Source of the DNA: Oscillospiraceae bacterium
GTDB lineage: Bacteria; Bacillota; Clostridia; Oscillospirales; Acutalibacteraceae
Reading direction: 5' to 3'
Assembly (NCBI GenBank): GCA_015065645.1
Contig: SVPW01000010.1
Location: 1-64,000 of the forward strand
DNA: 64,000 nt
Under the pieces are notes generated by a model. That model did not search any database, was not told the DNA's origin, and saw only the letters and a program-made list of their open reading frames with translations. How positions within the stretch are numbered: the first letter of the stretch is position 1; the number at the start of each line of letters is the position of its first letter. This document shows, in pieces, positions 33,803 to 42,795 of this stretch. The translations under genes were made by a program, and so were the position numbers.

Positions 33803-36193
33803 ATGTCTGAAAAACTTCAAAAATCTATAAAAACATTAGAACTTGATATTGTTTTATCTCGTTTAGCCAATGAAGCAACTATTCCTGATGCAAAGGAATT
33901 AGCATTAAGCCTTACTCCCGAAACTAATATAGAAAAGGTGCATGAGCTTCTTAAAAATACCGATGATGCATATAAGCTTATGGCCAGGTATGCTTCTCCG
34001 TCTTTTGGTAGCGCTGTTAATGTTTCATCTGCACTTTCACGTGCGGATATTGGTGCATCACTTTCTATAAAAGAATTGCTTGATATTGCTGAGGTTTTGC
34101 GTATTATCCGTTCGGTAAAAACATGGCGGAATAATTGCCAGGGAGTTTCTGAAACTTCTATTGAGCATTATTTTAATGCTTTGAATCCAAACAAATATCT
34201 TGAAGATAAAATAAACTTTGCAATAAAAAATGAGGAGGAGCTTAACGATAATGCTTCTCAAACATTAGGTGATATTCGCCGTAAAATAACATCTCGTTCT
34301 TCTAAAATAAGAGAAAGTCTTGAAAAAATAATAAGAGGTGCAAGCTCTAAATTTCTGCAAGAAGCACTTGTTACTCAGCGTGACGGTAGGTTTGTTGTAC
34401 CTGTAAAGGCTGAGCATAAAAATGATGTTAAAGGTATTGTTCATGATACTTCTGCAACAGGTTCAACCCTTTTTATTGAACCTATGGCTGTTGTTGAAAC
34501 AAATAATGAAATCCGTGTTTTAAGAATTAAAGAGCAGGAGGAAATTGCACGAATATTAGCAGAACTTTCAGCTCAAGCTGCTGAATTTGCAGAAAGTATC
34601 AAGCATTCATATAACGCTTTGGTACAACTTAATCTTATTTTTGCAAAGGCTGATTTGGCATATAAAATGAAGGCTGTAACACCAAAGCTTAATGATAACG
34701 GATATATTTATTTAAAGCGTGCAAGACATCCGCTTATTCCTCACCGCACAGTTGTTCCGATAACTGTTCATTTGGGTGGTGAGTATGATACACTTATTAT
34801 TACAGGCCCTAATACAGGTGGTAAAACCGTAACTCTTAAAACTATTGGTTTGCTTACATTAATGGCTATGTGCGGTTTGATGATTCCTACAGATGATAAT
34901 AGTGAAATCTCAGTATTTAACCAAATATTTGCCGATATTGGTGATGAACAAAGCATAGAACAATCGTTATCCACATTTTCTTCACATATGGTAAATATAA
35001 TTTCGGTACTTGAAAAATGTGATGAACACTCACTTGTACTTTTTGATGAGCTTTGTGCAGGTACTGATCCAGTAGAAGGTGCGGCACTGGCTAAAGCAAT
35101 TTTAATGCGTATAATGGAAAAAAATGCAAAAATAGTTGCTACAACTCATTATGCTGAGCTCAAATCATACGCTCTTGATACAGAACGTGTTGAAAATGCA
35201 AGCTGTGAGTTTGATGTAGCAACCCTTAAACCTACTTATAAGCTTATTATAGGTGTTCCGGGAAGATCAAATGCTTTTGCTATTTCAAAGCGTTTAGGAT
35301 TAGATGAAAGCGTTATTAATTCTGCAAAAGAACAGGTTTCAGAAGATGATTTGCGTTTTGAAAGGGTTGTTGCAAGCCTTGAAAGAGCTCGTCAGTCGGC
35401 TGAAAATGAGCGAGAGCGTGCAGTAAAGCTCAGAGCTCAGCTTGATGAAGCAAAACGTAAATCTGATATGCTTGAGCATGAATTTAAAATAAAACAAGAA
35501 AAGCTTATGGAGCAAACACGTGAAAAGGCTGCTGCAATTATTGAAAATGCCCGTTATCGTTCAGGTCAATTGCTTAATGAGCTTGAGGAAATCAAGAAAG
35601 ATTTTAATGCGGAAAATGCTGCTAAAATGCTTGATAAAGCAAGGGCAGGGTATAAGAAAACTATTAAGGAACTTGAGAATGAAGCTGATCCTATTGCTGA
35701 AAAAAATACTGCGGGAGAAAAGCTTTCAAAACTGCCTAATGCAGGTGATATTGTTATAGTAAGTACCATTGGTCGAGATGCTACCGTTATTGAAACGGAT
35801 ATTTCAAAAAAACGTGTTTTTGTTATGTCCGGTTCAATAAAAATGTGGGTTTCTGCTGATGATTTAAGGGTGAAAAAGACTGCAGAATCCACCGAACTAA
35901 AAAAGACACGCAAAATTACAGGTATGATGTCAAGAGCACAGCGTACAGTTTCCGGTGAGCTTGATATAAGAGGAATGGTTTCTGATGAAGCAATTTTGGA
36001 GCTGGATAGTTATATTGATAATGCAGTGTTATCAGGAATGGAAACAATCCGAATAATTCACGGAAAGGGTACAGGTGTTTTGCGTAAAGCTGTACAAGCA
36101 CATCTTCGTTCACATAAATGTATTAAATCATTCCGTTTAGGTACTTTTGGTGAGGGAGAAAACGGTGTTACTATAGCTGAGCTTAAAGAATGA
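33803..36193 (+). CDS. mutS2: Endonuclease MutS2 (Smr domain)
   Basis: MutS paralogue without a mismatch-binding domain. In Firmicutes it senses collided ribosomes and restrains recombination. Clamp and core helices are N-terminal; the ATPase has Walker A GPNTGGKT (near residue 337) and Walker B LVLFDELCAGTDPVEGAA. A long coiled coil covers about residues 510-640. A C-terminal Smr domain has LDIRGMVSDEAILELDSYID and HGKGTGVLRKAVQ, with the LDxR and HGKGTG nuclease motifs. Length 796 aa. ATG 33803 follows GAGGAAAA. Confidence 0.96.
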   Translation: MSEKLQKSIKTLELDIVLSRLANEATIPDAKELALSLTPETNIEKVHELLKNTDDAYKLMARYASPSFGSAVNVSSALSRADIGASLSIKELLDIAEVLRIIRSVKTWRNNCQGVSETSIEHYFNALNPNKYLEDKINFAIKNEEELNDNASQTLGDIRRKITSRSSKIRESLEKIIRGASSKFLQEALVTQRDGRFVVPVKAEHKNDVKGIVHDTSATGSTLFIEPMAVVETNNEIRVLRIKEQEEIARILAELSAQAAEFAESIKHSYNALVQLNLIFAKADLAYKMKAVTPKLNDNGYIYLKRARHPLIPHRTVVPITVHLGGEYDTLIITGPNTGGKTVTLKTIGLLTLMAMCGLMIPTDDNSEISVFNQIFADIGDEQSIEQSLSTFSSHMVNIISVLEKCDEHSLVLFDELCAGTDPVEGAALAKAILMRIMEKNAKIVATTHYAELKSYALDTERVENASCEFDVATLKPTYKLIIGVPGRSNAFAISKRLGLDESVINSAKEQVSEDDLRFERVVASLERARQSAENERERAVKLRAQLDEAKRKSDMLEHEFKIKQEKLMEQTREKAAAIIENARYRSGQLLNELEEIKKDFNAENAAKMLDKARAGYKKTIKELENEADPIAEKNTAGEKLSKLPNAGDIVIVSTIGRDATVIETDISKKRVFVMSGSIKMWVSADDLRVKKTAESTELKKTRKITGMMSRAQRTVSGELDIRGMVSDEAILELDSYIDNAVLSGMETIRIIHGKGTGVLRKAVQAHLRSHKCIKSFRLGTFGEGENGVTIAELKE

Positions 36194-36208
36194 TTAAAGA
36201 GGTATAAA

Positions 36209-36691
36209 ATGCAAATAATTCATCCTATTGAACCGCTTTATAATTGCCATACAAAGCGCTTGATTTTAGGAAGCTTTCCTTCCGTGAAATCAAGAGAACA
36301 GTCGTTTTTTTACGGTCATCCGCAAAATCGGTTTTGGCGTATAATTTCACATTTATTTAATGAGGAATTACCATTATCTATAGAGGATAAAAAAGAGTTA
36401 ATATTAAATAATAATTTGGGGTTATGGGATGTTATAGGCAGTTGTGAAATAACAGGTTCTTCGGATTCAAGTATTAAAAATGTAAAGGCTAATGATTTAG
36501 GTATTATATTTGAAAAATGTAATATAGAAACAGTTTTTGTAAATGGTAAAACTGCTGAAAAATACTATGTTAAGTATATTGAACCTAAAATTAAAATCAA
36601 AGCCGTTTGTCTTCCGTCAACAAGTCCTGCCAATGCTGCATGGAGCTTTGAAAGACTTTTTAAAGCATGGAGTGTTGTAAAAGGGGAATAA
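36209..36691 (+). CDS. DNA-deoxyinosine glycosylase (uracil-DNA glycosylase superfamily)
   Basis: Likely removes hypoxanthine from deaminated adenine in DNA. The 160-aa protein has the superfamily motif 1 LGSFPSVKSREQSFFYGHP (near residues 20-38), then NRFWRI, GLWDVIGSCE, and the C-terminal motif LPSTSPANAAWSFERL with the SPAN loop used for DNA insertion. These fit the hypoxanthine-DNA glycosylase group (family 6). It follows mutS2 by 15 bases behind AGAGG, so it may be co-transcribed with it as a repair pair. Confidence 0.85.
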   Translation: MQIIHPIEPLYNCHTKRLILGSFPSVKSREQSFFYGHPQNRFWRIISHLFNEELPLSIEDKKELILNNNLGLWDVIGSCEITGSSDSSIKNVKANDLGIIFEKCNIETVFVNGKTAEKYYVKYIEPKIKIKAVCLPSTSPANAAWSFERLFKAWSVVKGE

Positions 36692-36700
36692 ACCAAATTT

Positions 36701-36741
36701 AAAAGCACTATTGAAATTTTTAATATTTCAATAGTGCTTTT
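36701..36741. terminator. Bidirectional terminator
   Basis: AAAAGCACTATTGAAAT and ATTTCAATAGTGCTTTT form a perfect 17-bp stem with T-runs on both sides; it serves the convergent glycosylase and winged-helix units. Confidence 0.9.
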
Positions 36742-36743
36742 TG

Positions 36744-36932
36744 TTATTTTTCTACCCAAACACCCGTGTTGTCAGAAAAAACCGATAGCTGTGCATCATC
36801 AAGCATATTATGTAAAATTCTGCTTAATGCTTTTCGTTCCATTGTTATTTCGTATGGGTATTTACTTAAATGCTTTAAAATATCCTGTTGGCGAAGATGT
36901 TTTTCAGCTGAAGAATATTTCCATAAAATCAT
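36744..36932 (-). CDS. Orphan winged-helix (WYL-regulator-like) domain ORF
   Basis: A 62-aa ORF, in the same frame as the upstream 278-aa gene and starting with ATG directly after its TAA stop. Residues 8-50 (SSAEKHLRQQDILKHLSKYP, then EITMERKALSRILHNMLDD) look like the N-terminal winged helix of WYL-type regulators, but no WYL domain follows. No ribosome binding site of its own is visible, so translation would need re-initiation or read-through of the stop. It may be the C-terminal part of a longer protein split by a nonsense change, or a coupled small DNA-binding protein. Confidence 0.5.
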   Translation of the reverse strand: MILWKYSSAEKHLRQQDILKHLSKYPYEITMERKALSRILHNMLDDAQLSVFSDNTGVWVEK

Positions 36933-37769
36933 TTATACATATAAAGGTGCCATACTTTTTCTTGTATTGGTCTTTTTGGGGCGGTAATATTCGTCAAGCT
37001 CTTCGTCACTCATATTTTCTAACTTTTCTATATTATATCTTATGTTATCATCAACATCTTCTTTTGATTGTGCAAATTTGTGTACAACCATTGAAGAGGC
37101 TAACTCTCTTGATTCGTTATCAATAATTAATTTGGGAGCATTAAGACTTAAAAGTCTGCATAATCTCATTGCAGTCATAATTAAGTAATGAGCACAAATA
37201 TTTTCTCCAACTCTTTTTTCAGCCTGCTTGTATCTAAGCTCCCAATATTTTTTATACATCCTTTCTTCTTCGTTTGAAACGGTCACATCCAAATTGTCTT
37301 TAAGGAAATTTTTTTCAAATTCATCAAGTGGAACTTGTGCAGAAATTTTTTTAGAAATCTTTTTTATATCATTAATGGTTATATATCTATCACTTATTTC
37401 GTCTATTACATCATAATCAAAACCCGGAATATCAAATTTTCTGACAAACTTAAACCATGTTTTAAAAAGTCTTTCAGAACCTAAAATTTTTTTATTTACA
37501 TTTATATCATCGCCAAGCTTTTCGTATAACAAGGCGATACTTTTTAAATCATCATATAATTCTTTGAATTCTTTTATACTTTTTTCATAATCATATAAAT
37601 TCCAACTCATTCTGCATCTGCAACTTACAATATCAAAATCATATCCATTTGTTTTTTTCCATGGAATGTATAAAACGCCGTCTTCATCGGTGCGCTCAAA
37701 CATAAGAGTGATATATTCTTCCGGAGTTATATTTTCATTGTCAAAAGATAAAATTTTATTTTCGCTCAT
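36933..37769 (-). CDS. Uncharacterised cytoplasmic protein, 278 aa
   Basis: Not recognised. The protein is mixed charged and soluble, with no signal peptide or membrane segment. The N-terminal third has aromatic and cysteine residues (GVLYIPWKKTNGYDFDIVSC then RCRMSWNLYDYEKS). The remainder is predicted helical with many E, K, L, I residues and a YWELRYKQAEKRVG segment. The C-terminus is acidic then basic (DEELDEYYRPKKTNTRKS). ATG follows AAGGAGATACGAA, a good site. The winged-helix ORF follows in frame after its stop. It is divergent from the amino acid transporter operon. Confidence 0.7.
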   Translation of the reverse strand: MSENKILSFDNENITPEEYITLMFERTDEDGVLYIPWKKTNGYDFDIVSCRCRMSWNLYDYEKSIKEFKELYDDLKSIALLYEKLGDDINVNKKILGSERLFKTWFKFVRKFDIPGFDYDVIDEISDRYITINDIKKISKKISAQVPLDEFEKNFLKDNLDVTVSNEEERMYKKYWELRYKQAEKRVGENICAHYLIMTAMRLCRLLSLNAPKLIIDNESRELASSMVVHKFAQSKEDVDDNIRYNIEKLENMSDEELDEYYRPKKTNTRKSMAPLYV

Positions 37770-37895
37770 TTCGTATCTCCTTATTTTTTATTGTAAGCTA
37801 ATTATAATTAATTTAATGAACCAAATATGGTACCAATAATAAAAAGGAATAATAAAAAATCAGATTACATTAATTTGTTTAAAATTATTTAGGTT

Positions 37896-37913
37896 ACTTT
37901 ACTTAAATAAAGT
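37896..37913. promoter_or_regulatory. Candidate HisR operator, upstream copy
   Basis: ACTTTA-CTTAAA-TAAAGT; the right half extends to TAAAGTGAT as in the his operon copy. Its centre is 84 bp from the centre of the downstream copy, eight DNA turns at 10.5 bp per turn. Confidence 0.65.
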
Positions 37914-37973
37914 GATAAATCAATCCCAAAATGAGCTACTTTGTACAAAAATTTAAAAAAGATAAAATATCAC

Positions 37974-38002
37974 TTTACAACTTTACTTTGATAAAGTATA
38001 AT
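37974..38002 (+). promoter_or_regulatory. SigA-type promoter of the amino acid ABC transporter operon
   Basis: TTTACA and TATAAT with a 17-base spacer, 36 bases before the ATG; the spacer is filled by a candidate HisR operator. Confidence 0.75.
37980..37997. promoter_or_regulatory. Candidate HisR operator inside the transporter promoter
   Basis: ACTTTA-CTTTGA-TAAAGT fills the -35/-10 spacer exactly; an extra half-site ATCACTTTA lies at 37969-37977. Binding here would block RNA polymerase. Confidence 0.7.
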
Positions 38003-38037
38003 AATACTATACTTTTTCAAAAGAGGAGATATTTAAA

Positions 38038-38847
38038 ATGAAAAAAATTATTGCTTTACTTATGACATTGGTAATGCTGTTCTGCTTTGCCGCTTGTGGT
38101 GATGCTGATACAAACAGCAAATCTTCTGATACAGATAAGCCTGCAGCTAAATCTGATCTTGAATATATTCAGGATAAGGGTAAGCTTGTTGTTGGTATGA
38201 CTGTATATGAGCCTATGAACTACAAGGATGACAAGGGCGAGTGGACCGGTTTTGATACTGAGTTTGCACAGGCTGTTGCTAAAAAGCTTGATTTAGATGT
38301 TGAGTTTGTTGTCATTGACTGGGATAACAAGTGGCCTACACTTAATTCTAAGAAGATTGACGTTGTATGGAATGGTATGACCCTTTCCGAAGAAGCAAAA
38401 ACAAATGCAAGCTGTTCTAATCCTTATGTTCTTAACGCACAGGTTGTTGTTATGAAGAAGGATAAGATTGAAGAATACAAAACTGCTGATTCTATGAAGA
38501 AACTCAACTTTGCTGTTGAAGCAGGTTCTGCGGGTAAAGATATTGCTGATGAAAACGGCTTTAAGTTCACAGAGTATACTGCTCAGTCTGATGCAATGTC
38601 TGCTGTGAAAACCAATAAGGCTGATGCTTGTATCATTGATATTACAATGGCAAATGCAATGACAGGTGAGGGTACCAGCTTTAGTGATCTTGGTGTAGGA
38701 ATTTCTCTTACCGAAGAGGAATATGCTATTGCTTGCCGTAAAAATTCTGATTTCACAGCTAAATTAAATGATATTATGGCAGAACTCAAAGCAGACGGTA
38801 CACTTACTGCTTTGGCTGAAAAGTACAGCGTTACTCTTGCTGATTAA
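38038..38847 (+). CDS. Polar amino acid ABC transporter substrate-binding lipoprotein
   Basis: Family 3 solute-binding protein. A lipoprotein signal peptide (residues 1-20) ends in the lipobox FAAC, so the mature protein is anchored to the outer face of the membrane through Cys20. A short S/T/D-rich linker follows, then KGKLVVGMTVYEPMNYKD and FDTEFAQAVAKKLDLDVEFV, typical of family 3. Length 269 aa. The histidine-type operators and the hisR-like gene at the end of the operon suggest histidine as ligand, which is an inference. ATG follows GAGGAG. A stem-loop separates this gene from the permease. Confidence 0.92.
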   Translation: MKKIIALLMTLVMLFCFAACGDADTNSKSSDTDKPAAKSDLEYIQDKGKLVVGMTVYEPMNYKDDKGEWTGFDTEFAQAVAKKLDLDVEFVVIDWDNKWPTLNSKKIDVVWNGMTLSEEAKTNASCSNPYVLNAQVVVMKKDKIEEYKTADSMKKLNFAVEAGSAGKDIADENGFKFTEYTAQSDAMSAVKTNKADACIIDITMANAMTGEGTSFSDLGVGISLTEEEYAIACRKNSDFTAKLNDIMAELKADGTLTALAEKYSVTLAD

Positions 38848-38874
38848 TTTTTTTACAAATTAATTTTCTATTTG

Positions 38875-38898
38875 GTAGAGGCTCGTATGAGCCTCTAC
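38875..38898 (+). promoter_or_regulatory. Intergenic stem-loop between binding protein and permease
   Basis: GTAGAGGCTC-GTAT-GAGCCTCTAC, a perfect 10-bp stem with no T-run. It probably protects the 3' end of the binding-protein message and lowers permease expression, as in other binding-protein operons. Confidence 0.65.
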
Positions 38899-38927
38899 TT
38901 ATGTTGTATTGAAAGGGCAAAAGGTTT

Positions 38928-39623
38928 ATGTTTATAGATGTTACCTTAAATCTGCTTGAAAATTTTACGGTTACCTTAAAATTGTTCGGGCTTACATTGC
39001 TGTTTGCACTTCCTTTGGGTTTGATTATCAGCTTTGGCTCTATGAGCAGATTTAAGCCTCTTAGTTATTTGGTTAAGGTATTTGTTTGGATAATCCGCGG
39101 AACCCCGCTGATGTTGCAATTAATACTTTTTTATTTTGGTCCCGGTTTACTTGTTTCAATGGCAGAGGAAACCGGTATTGAAAATTTCTTTGTGGATTTT
39201 ATGCGTTACCTTAATGAGGTTGAGCCGTTAGTTACTGCTGTAATTGCCTTTGTTATTAATTATGCTTGTTATTTTTCGGAAATTTTCCGTGGCGGTATAG
39301 AAGGTATATCTGTAGGTCAGTATGAAGCAGGTTACGTTTTGGGCATGACCAAAACACAAATCTTTTTTAAGGTTGTACTTTTACAGGTTATAAAGAGAAT
39401 TGTACCGCCTATGTCAAACGAAATAATTACTCTTGTAAAGGATACTTCTCTTGCTCGTACCATAACTGTTTATGAAATAATTTGGGCTGCACATGATTAC
39501 ATAAGAAATGACGGTATTTTATGGCCGTTATTTTACACGGGTGTATTTTATTTGGCGTTCAGCGGTTTATTAACCCTACTTTTTGGTTGGATAGAAAAGA
39601 AAATGAGTTATTTCAGGAGTTAA
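38928..39623 (+). CDS. Polar amino acid ABC transporter permease
   Basis: Membrane subunit of the HisMQ/GlnP type. Five membrane segments are visible, with the typical IRGTPLMLQLILFYFG near residue 57, the SEIFRGGIEGISVGQYEAG coupling loop near residue 123, and LVKDTSLARTITVYEI. The 231 aa are typical; one permease gene is present, so the channel is probably a homodimer. The ATPase starts 3 bases downstream. Confidence 0.94.
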   Translation: MFIDVTLNLLENFTVTLKLFGLTLLFALPLGLIISFGSMSRFKPLSYLVKVFVWIIRGTPLMLQLILFYFGPGLLVSMAEETGIENFFVDFMRYLNEVEPLVTAVIAFVINYACYFSEIFRGGIEGISVGQYEAGYVLGMTKTQIFFKVVLLQVIKRIVPPMSNEIITLVKDTSLARTITVYEIIWAAHDYIRNDGILWPLFYTGVFYLAFSGLLTLLFGWIEKKMSYFRS

Positions 39624-39626
39624 TTT

Positions 39627-40379
39627 ATGGCAGTATTAGAAGTAAATGGATTTAAAAAACGCTTCGGTAAAACCGATGTTTTAGAGGGTGTTAGCTTCAC
39701 TCTTGAAAAAGGTGATGTACTTGCCATTATTGGTTCTTCCGGAAGCGGTAAAACAACGCTTTTGCGATGCCTTAATTTCTTGGAGCGTCCGGATGAAGGT
39801 AGCATTGTTTTTGATGGTAATGAAATCTTTTCTGCTGATAAAAAGTATTCAGATAAAGAAATTCGTCAAAAGCGTTTGCATTTTGGCTTGGTTTTTCAAT
39901 CCTTCAATCTTTTTCCGCAGTATAATGTTTTAAAAAATGTTATGCTTGCTCCATCTTTGCTTAAATTAGGCACATTGGAAGAGATTGAGGATAATGCACG
40001 TAAGCTTATTGAACGTGTCGGATTAACCGAAAAAATAAGCAATTACCCATGTGAGCTTTCGGGTGGACAACAACAGCGTGTTGCCATTGCAAGAGCTTTG
40101 GCTCTTAACCCGGATATTCTATGTTTTGATGAACCTACAAGCGCACTTGATCCTGAACTTACGGGTGAAGTATTAAAGGTTATTAAAGGGCTTAAAAATG
40201 GTGACAGCACAATGATTGTTGTAACTCATGAAATGGAATTTGCAAAAAATGTTGCTGATAAAGTTATATTTATTGCAGATGGTCTGATTGAGGAAATGGG
40301 AACGCCTGAAGAAGTATTTGATAATCCCAAATCAGAAAAAACACGTGCATTTCTTAATAAATCCTTGGAAAACTTTTAA
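39627..40379 (+). CDS. Polar amino acid ABC transporter ATP-binding protein
   Basis: Energises uptake. Walker A is GSSGSGKTT (residues 35-43), Q-loop in VFQSFNLFPQYN, signature LSGGQQQRVAIARALA, Walker B ILCFDEPTSALDPEL, switch His in VVTHEMEFA. Length 250 aa, matching GlnQ/HisP. It is followed by the hisR-like regulator gene 15 bases later. Confidence 0.96.
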   Translation: MAVLEVNGFKKRFGKTDVLEGVSFTLEKGDVLAIIGSSGSGKTTLLRCLNFLERPDEGSIVFDGNEIFSADKKYSDKEIRQKRLHFGLVFQSFNLFPQYNVLKNVMLAPSLLKLGTLEEIEDNARKLIERVGLTEKISNYPCELSGGQQQRVAIARALALNPDILCFDEPTSALDPELTGEVLKVIKGLKNGDSTMIVVTHEMEFAKNVADKVIFIADGLIEEMGTPEEVFDNPKSEKTRAFLNKSLENF

Positions 40380-40394
40380 GGAAGGGGATTTGTT

Positions 40395-40685
40395 ATGTCT
40401 GGTAAAAAGATTGATTCTGCCGCTGTGTCGGAATTGTATAAACTTATTCTTTCTCTTGAGAGTGAAGAGGATTGTGAAAAGCTTTTTCAAGACCTTTGTA
40501 CCTATAAAGAGGTTGAACAAATGGCTCAGCGTGTAAAGGCGGCAAAGTTGCTTATTGAAGGTAAAACATACAATCAGGTTATAGAGGAAACAGATATTTC
40601 TTCCGCAACATTAAGTCGTGTTTCACGCTGTGTTCAGTATGGTGAAGGTTACCGTAATTTTATTATAAATAAAAAAACTCTGTGA
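40395..40685 (+). CDS. hisR: YerC/YecD (TrpR-like) regulator, probable HisR
   Basis: A 96-aa all-helical protein of the TrpR/YerC/YecD family. The helix-turn-helix is LLIEGKTYNQVIEETDISSA then TLSRVSRCV, residues 52-80. Comparative genomics has proposed this family as the histidine regulator HisR in Firmicutes. Here it ends the transporter operon whose promoter carries two copies of a palindrome also found before hisZ, which supports that role and suggests autoregulation. Its stop codon lies within the stem of the transcription terminator. Confidence 0.85.
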   Translation: MSGKKIDSAAVSELYKLILSLESEEDCEKLFQDLCTYKEVEQMAQRVKAAKLLIEGKTYNQVIEETDISSATLSRVSRCVQYGEGYRNFIINKKTL

Positions 40686-40703
40686 TTAATCACAGAGTTT
40701 TTT
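40672..40703. terminator. Bidirectional terminator
   Basis: AAAAAACTCTGTG and CACAGAGTTTTTT form a perfect 13-bp stem with a six-base loop; it serves hisR on the plus strand and proC on the minus strand. Confidence 0.9.
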
Positions 40704-40726
40704 GCTTTTTAGACTATATATACGAT

Positions 40727-41533
40727 TTATTTTCCAAGTTCTTTTGTGCGCTCAAAGGCGGATTTAACGGCCTCCATAGCAGTTGCCCTGAAAGCGTTAT
40801 TTTCTAATGAGTGAACCCCCGCAATTGTGCTTCCTCCGGGACTGCAAACAGCATCCTTTAAAACCTCGGGATGTTGATTTGTTTCGATAACCATTTTTGC
40901 CGCACCTAAAACTGTTTGAGAAGCATATTCAATCGCCTTATCACGGGGAAGTCCACATTCAACACCGCCATCTGCCAAAGCTTCAATAAACATATATACA
41001 AATGCCGGACCGCATCCCGATACAGCGCATCCTGCATCAATAAGATTTTCGCTTAAATAATCTATTCTTCCGCAATGTGCCATAGCGGTTTTAAAATCGT
41101 CAAACTTCTTATCGCTTACCTTATCGTTTTTGGTTGCTAAAATCATTCCGTTTCCAATACTAACAGGGGTGTTAGGCATAATGCGTATAACAGGGAATTC
41201 ACCATTAGCAAATTCATTTATCTTATTAATAGAAAGACCTGCCGCCATAGAAACCAGAATAAATTCATCATTTCTTTTGAAAAGCAAAGGTGAAATATCT
41301 TTAAGCATATCTGCCATCATCTGTGGTTTAACACCCAAAAATATATAATCACATTTATTTGCAATATATGCATTATCGCTTGCATTACATCCTAAATCAT
41401 TTGCCTTTTCAAAGGTCTCCTTTTCATCCTTGCAGGAAATAAAAACATTTTCTGCACCAACCGTTTTTATAACAGATTGTGCTAACGCTCCGCCCATATT
41501 TCCGGCACCGATAAATCCGTATGTATAACCCAT
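40727..41533 (-). CDS. proC: Pyrroline-5-carboxylate reductase
   Basis: Last step of proline synthesis, NAD(P)H-dependent. The N-terminal Rossmann motif is GFIGAGNMGGALA (residues 6-18). The C-terminal dimer domain has the family signature from CSPGGSTIAGVHSLE near residue 227, with GCGPAFVYMFIEALAD before it. Length 268 aa. It is the last gene of proB-proA-proC, read right to left, behind GGAGG. Confidence 0.96.
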   Translation of the reverse strand: MGYTYGFIGAGNMGGALAQSVIKTVGAENVFISCKDEKETFEKANDLGCNASDNAYIANKCDYIFLGVKPQMMADMLKDISPLLFKRNDEFILVSMAAGLSINKINEFANGEFPVIRIMPNTPVSIGNGMILATKNDKVSDKKFDDFKTAMAHCGRIDYLSENLIDAGCAVSGCGPAFVYMFIEALADGGVECGLPRDKAIEYASQTVLGAAKMVIETNQHPEVLKDAVCSPGGSTIAGVHSLENNAFRATAMEAVKSAFERTKELGK

Positions 41534-41544
41534 AATTAATCCTC

Positions 41545-42795
41545 CTAACGAATTTGACCGTTACCGGTTACAATATATTTATAGGTATTAAGCTCTTCAA
41601 GTCCCATTGGTCCTCTTGCGTGAAGCTTTTGTGTGGAAATACCCATTTCACAACCTAAACCAAACTCTCCGCCATCGGTAAAGCGTGTTGAGGCATTAAC
41701 ATAAACAGCTGAACTATCAACATTTGTTGTGAAGTATTTAATAGCCTTTTTATCTTCGCTGATTATTGATTCGCTGTGATTGGTTGAATGTAAGCTGATG
41801 TGTTCAACAGCTTCTTTAACATCATTTACAATTCTTATTGCAAGCTTATAATCAAGAAACTCTACATCATAATCATAGTATGACGCTTGGCCACCGTCGA
41901 TAATTTTTGAAGATGCGTCGTCTAATAGAAAAGAGCAAATGTGCTCTCTTTCAGGGTCTGTTAGCAGTTTTTTTAGTTTGGGTAAAAAATCTTGTGCAAT
42001 ATCTTTGTGAACAATACAAACCTCAGCCGCATTGCAAACCGAAGGTCGGCTCATTTTTGCATTTTCAACTATTTTCAATGCCTTATCAATATCGGCAGAT
42101 TTATCAATATATATGTGACAAATGCCTGTTCCTGTAAGTATACAAGGTACAGTTGCATTTTGTTTACAAGAGTTGATAAGCTGTTTTCCACCACGGGGTA
42201 TAAGCAAATCTATATATCCGTCAGCCTTCATTAAAATTTCAGCACTGTTTCTTGAGGTATCTTCAATAAGGCTTACACCTTCTGCCGGTAATCTTGCTGT
42301 TTTTAATCCTTCACGCATTGCTTCAACAATAGCAAATGCACTGTTAAATGCTTCTTTTCCTATTCTTAGAACACAAGCATTACCTGATTTGATTGCAAGA
42401 GCTGCTGCATCTGAAGTAACATTTGGACGGCTTTCATAAATAATACCGATAACTCCAAAAGGTACGGATGTTTTTTCAACAACAAGACCGTTTGGTAAAG
42501 TGTGTGTTGATAAAATTCTTCCAACAGGGTCAGGCAAATCTGCAACTTGACGAATACCGTCAGCCATTGCTTTTATACGCTTTTCGTCAAGCATTAAACG
42601 GTCAATCATGACATCGCTTATAACACCTTTTGCGGCATCAACATCTATTCTGTTGGCGTTTAATATTCTTTTGCTGTTAGCCTGTAAAGCATCAGCCATA
42701 GCCAAAAGCGCTTTGTTTTTTTGATTGGTTTTGGCACGCAAAATCCGCCCTGATACCAATTTTGCTTTTTTTATTATGTTTTCTGTTTTTTTCAT
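41545..42795 (-). CDS. proA: Glutamate-5-semialdehyde dehydrogenase
   Basis: Reduces glutamyl phosphate to glutamate semialdehyde in proline synthesis. It is a 416-aa aldehyde-dehydrogenase-fold protein with [20 protein letters not shown] near residue 110, [10 protein letters not shown], the catalytic Cys in [11 protein letters not shown], and [11 protein letters not shown] near the C-terminus. Its ATG follows directly after the proB stop (TAAATG), so the two are translationally coupled. Confidence 0.96.
   Translation of the reverse strand: MKKTENIIKKAKLVSGRILRAKTNQKNKALLAMADALQANSKRILNANRIDVDAAKGVISDVMIDRLMLDEKRIKAMADGIRQVADLPDPVGRILSTHTLPNGLVVEKTSVPFGVIGIIYESRPNVTSDAAALAIKSGNACVLRIGKEAFNSAFAIVEAMREGLKTARLPAEGVSLIEDTSRNSAEILMKADGYIDLLIPRGGKQLINSCKQNATVPCILTGTGICHIYIDKSADIDKALKIVENAKMSRPSVCNAAEVCIVHKDIAQDFLPKLKKLLTDPEREHICSFLLDDASSKIIDGGQASYYDYDVEFLDYKLAIRIVNDVKEAVEHISLHSTNHSESIISEDKKAIKYFTTNVDSSAVYVNASTRFTDGGEFGLGCEMGISTQKLHARGPMGLEELNTYKYIVTGNGQIR

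Noticed and set aside
36734-37126. Plus-strand ORF of 130 codons
   Set aside because: It is antisense to the winged-helix ORF and the 278-aa gene, begins inside a terminator and reads as a low-quality hydrophobic sequence.
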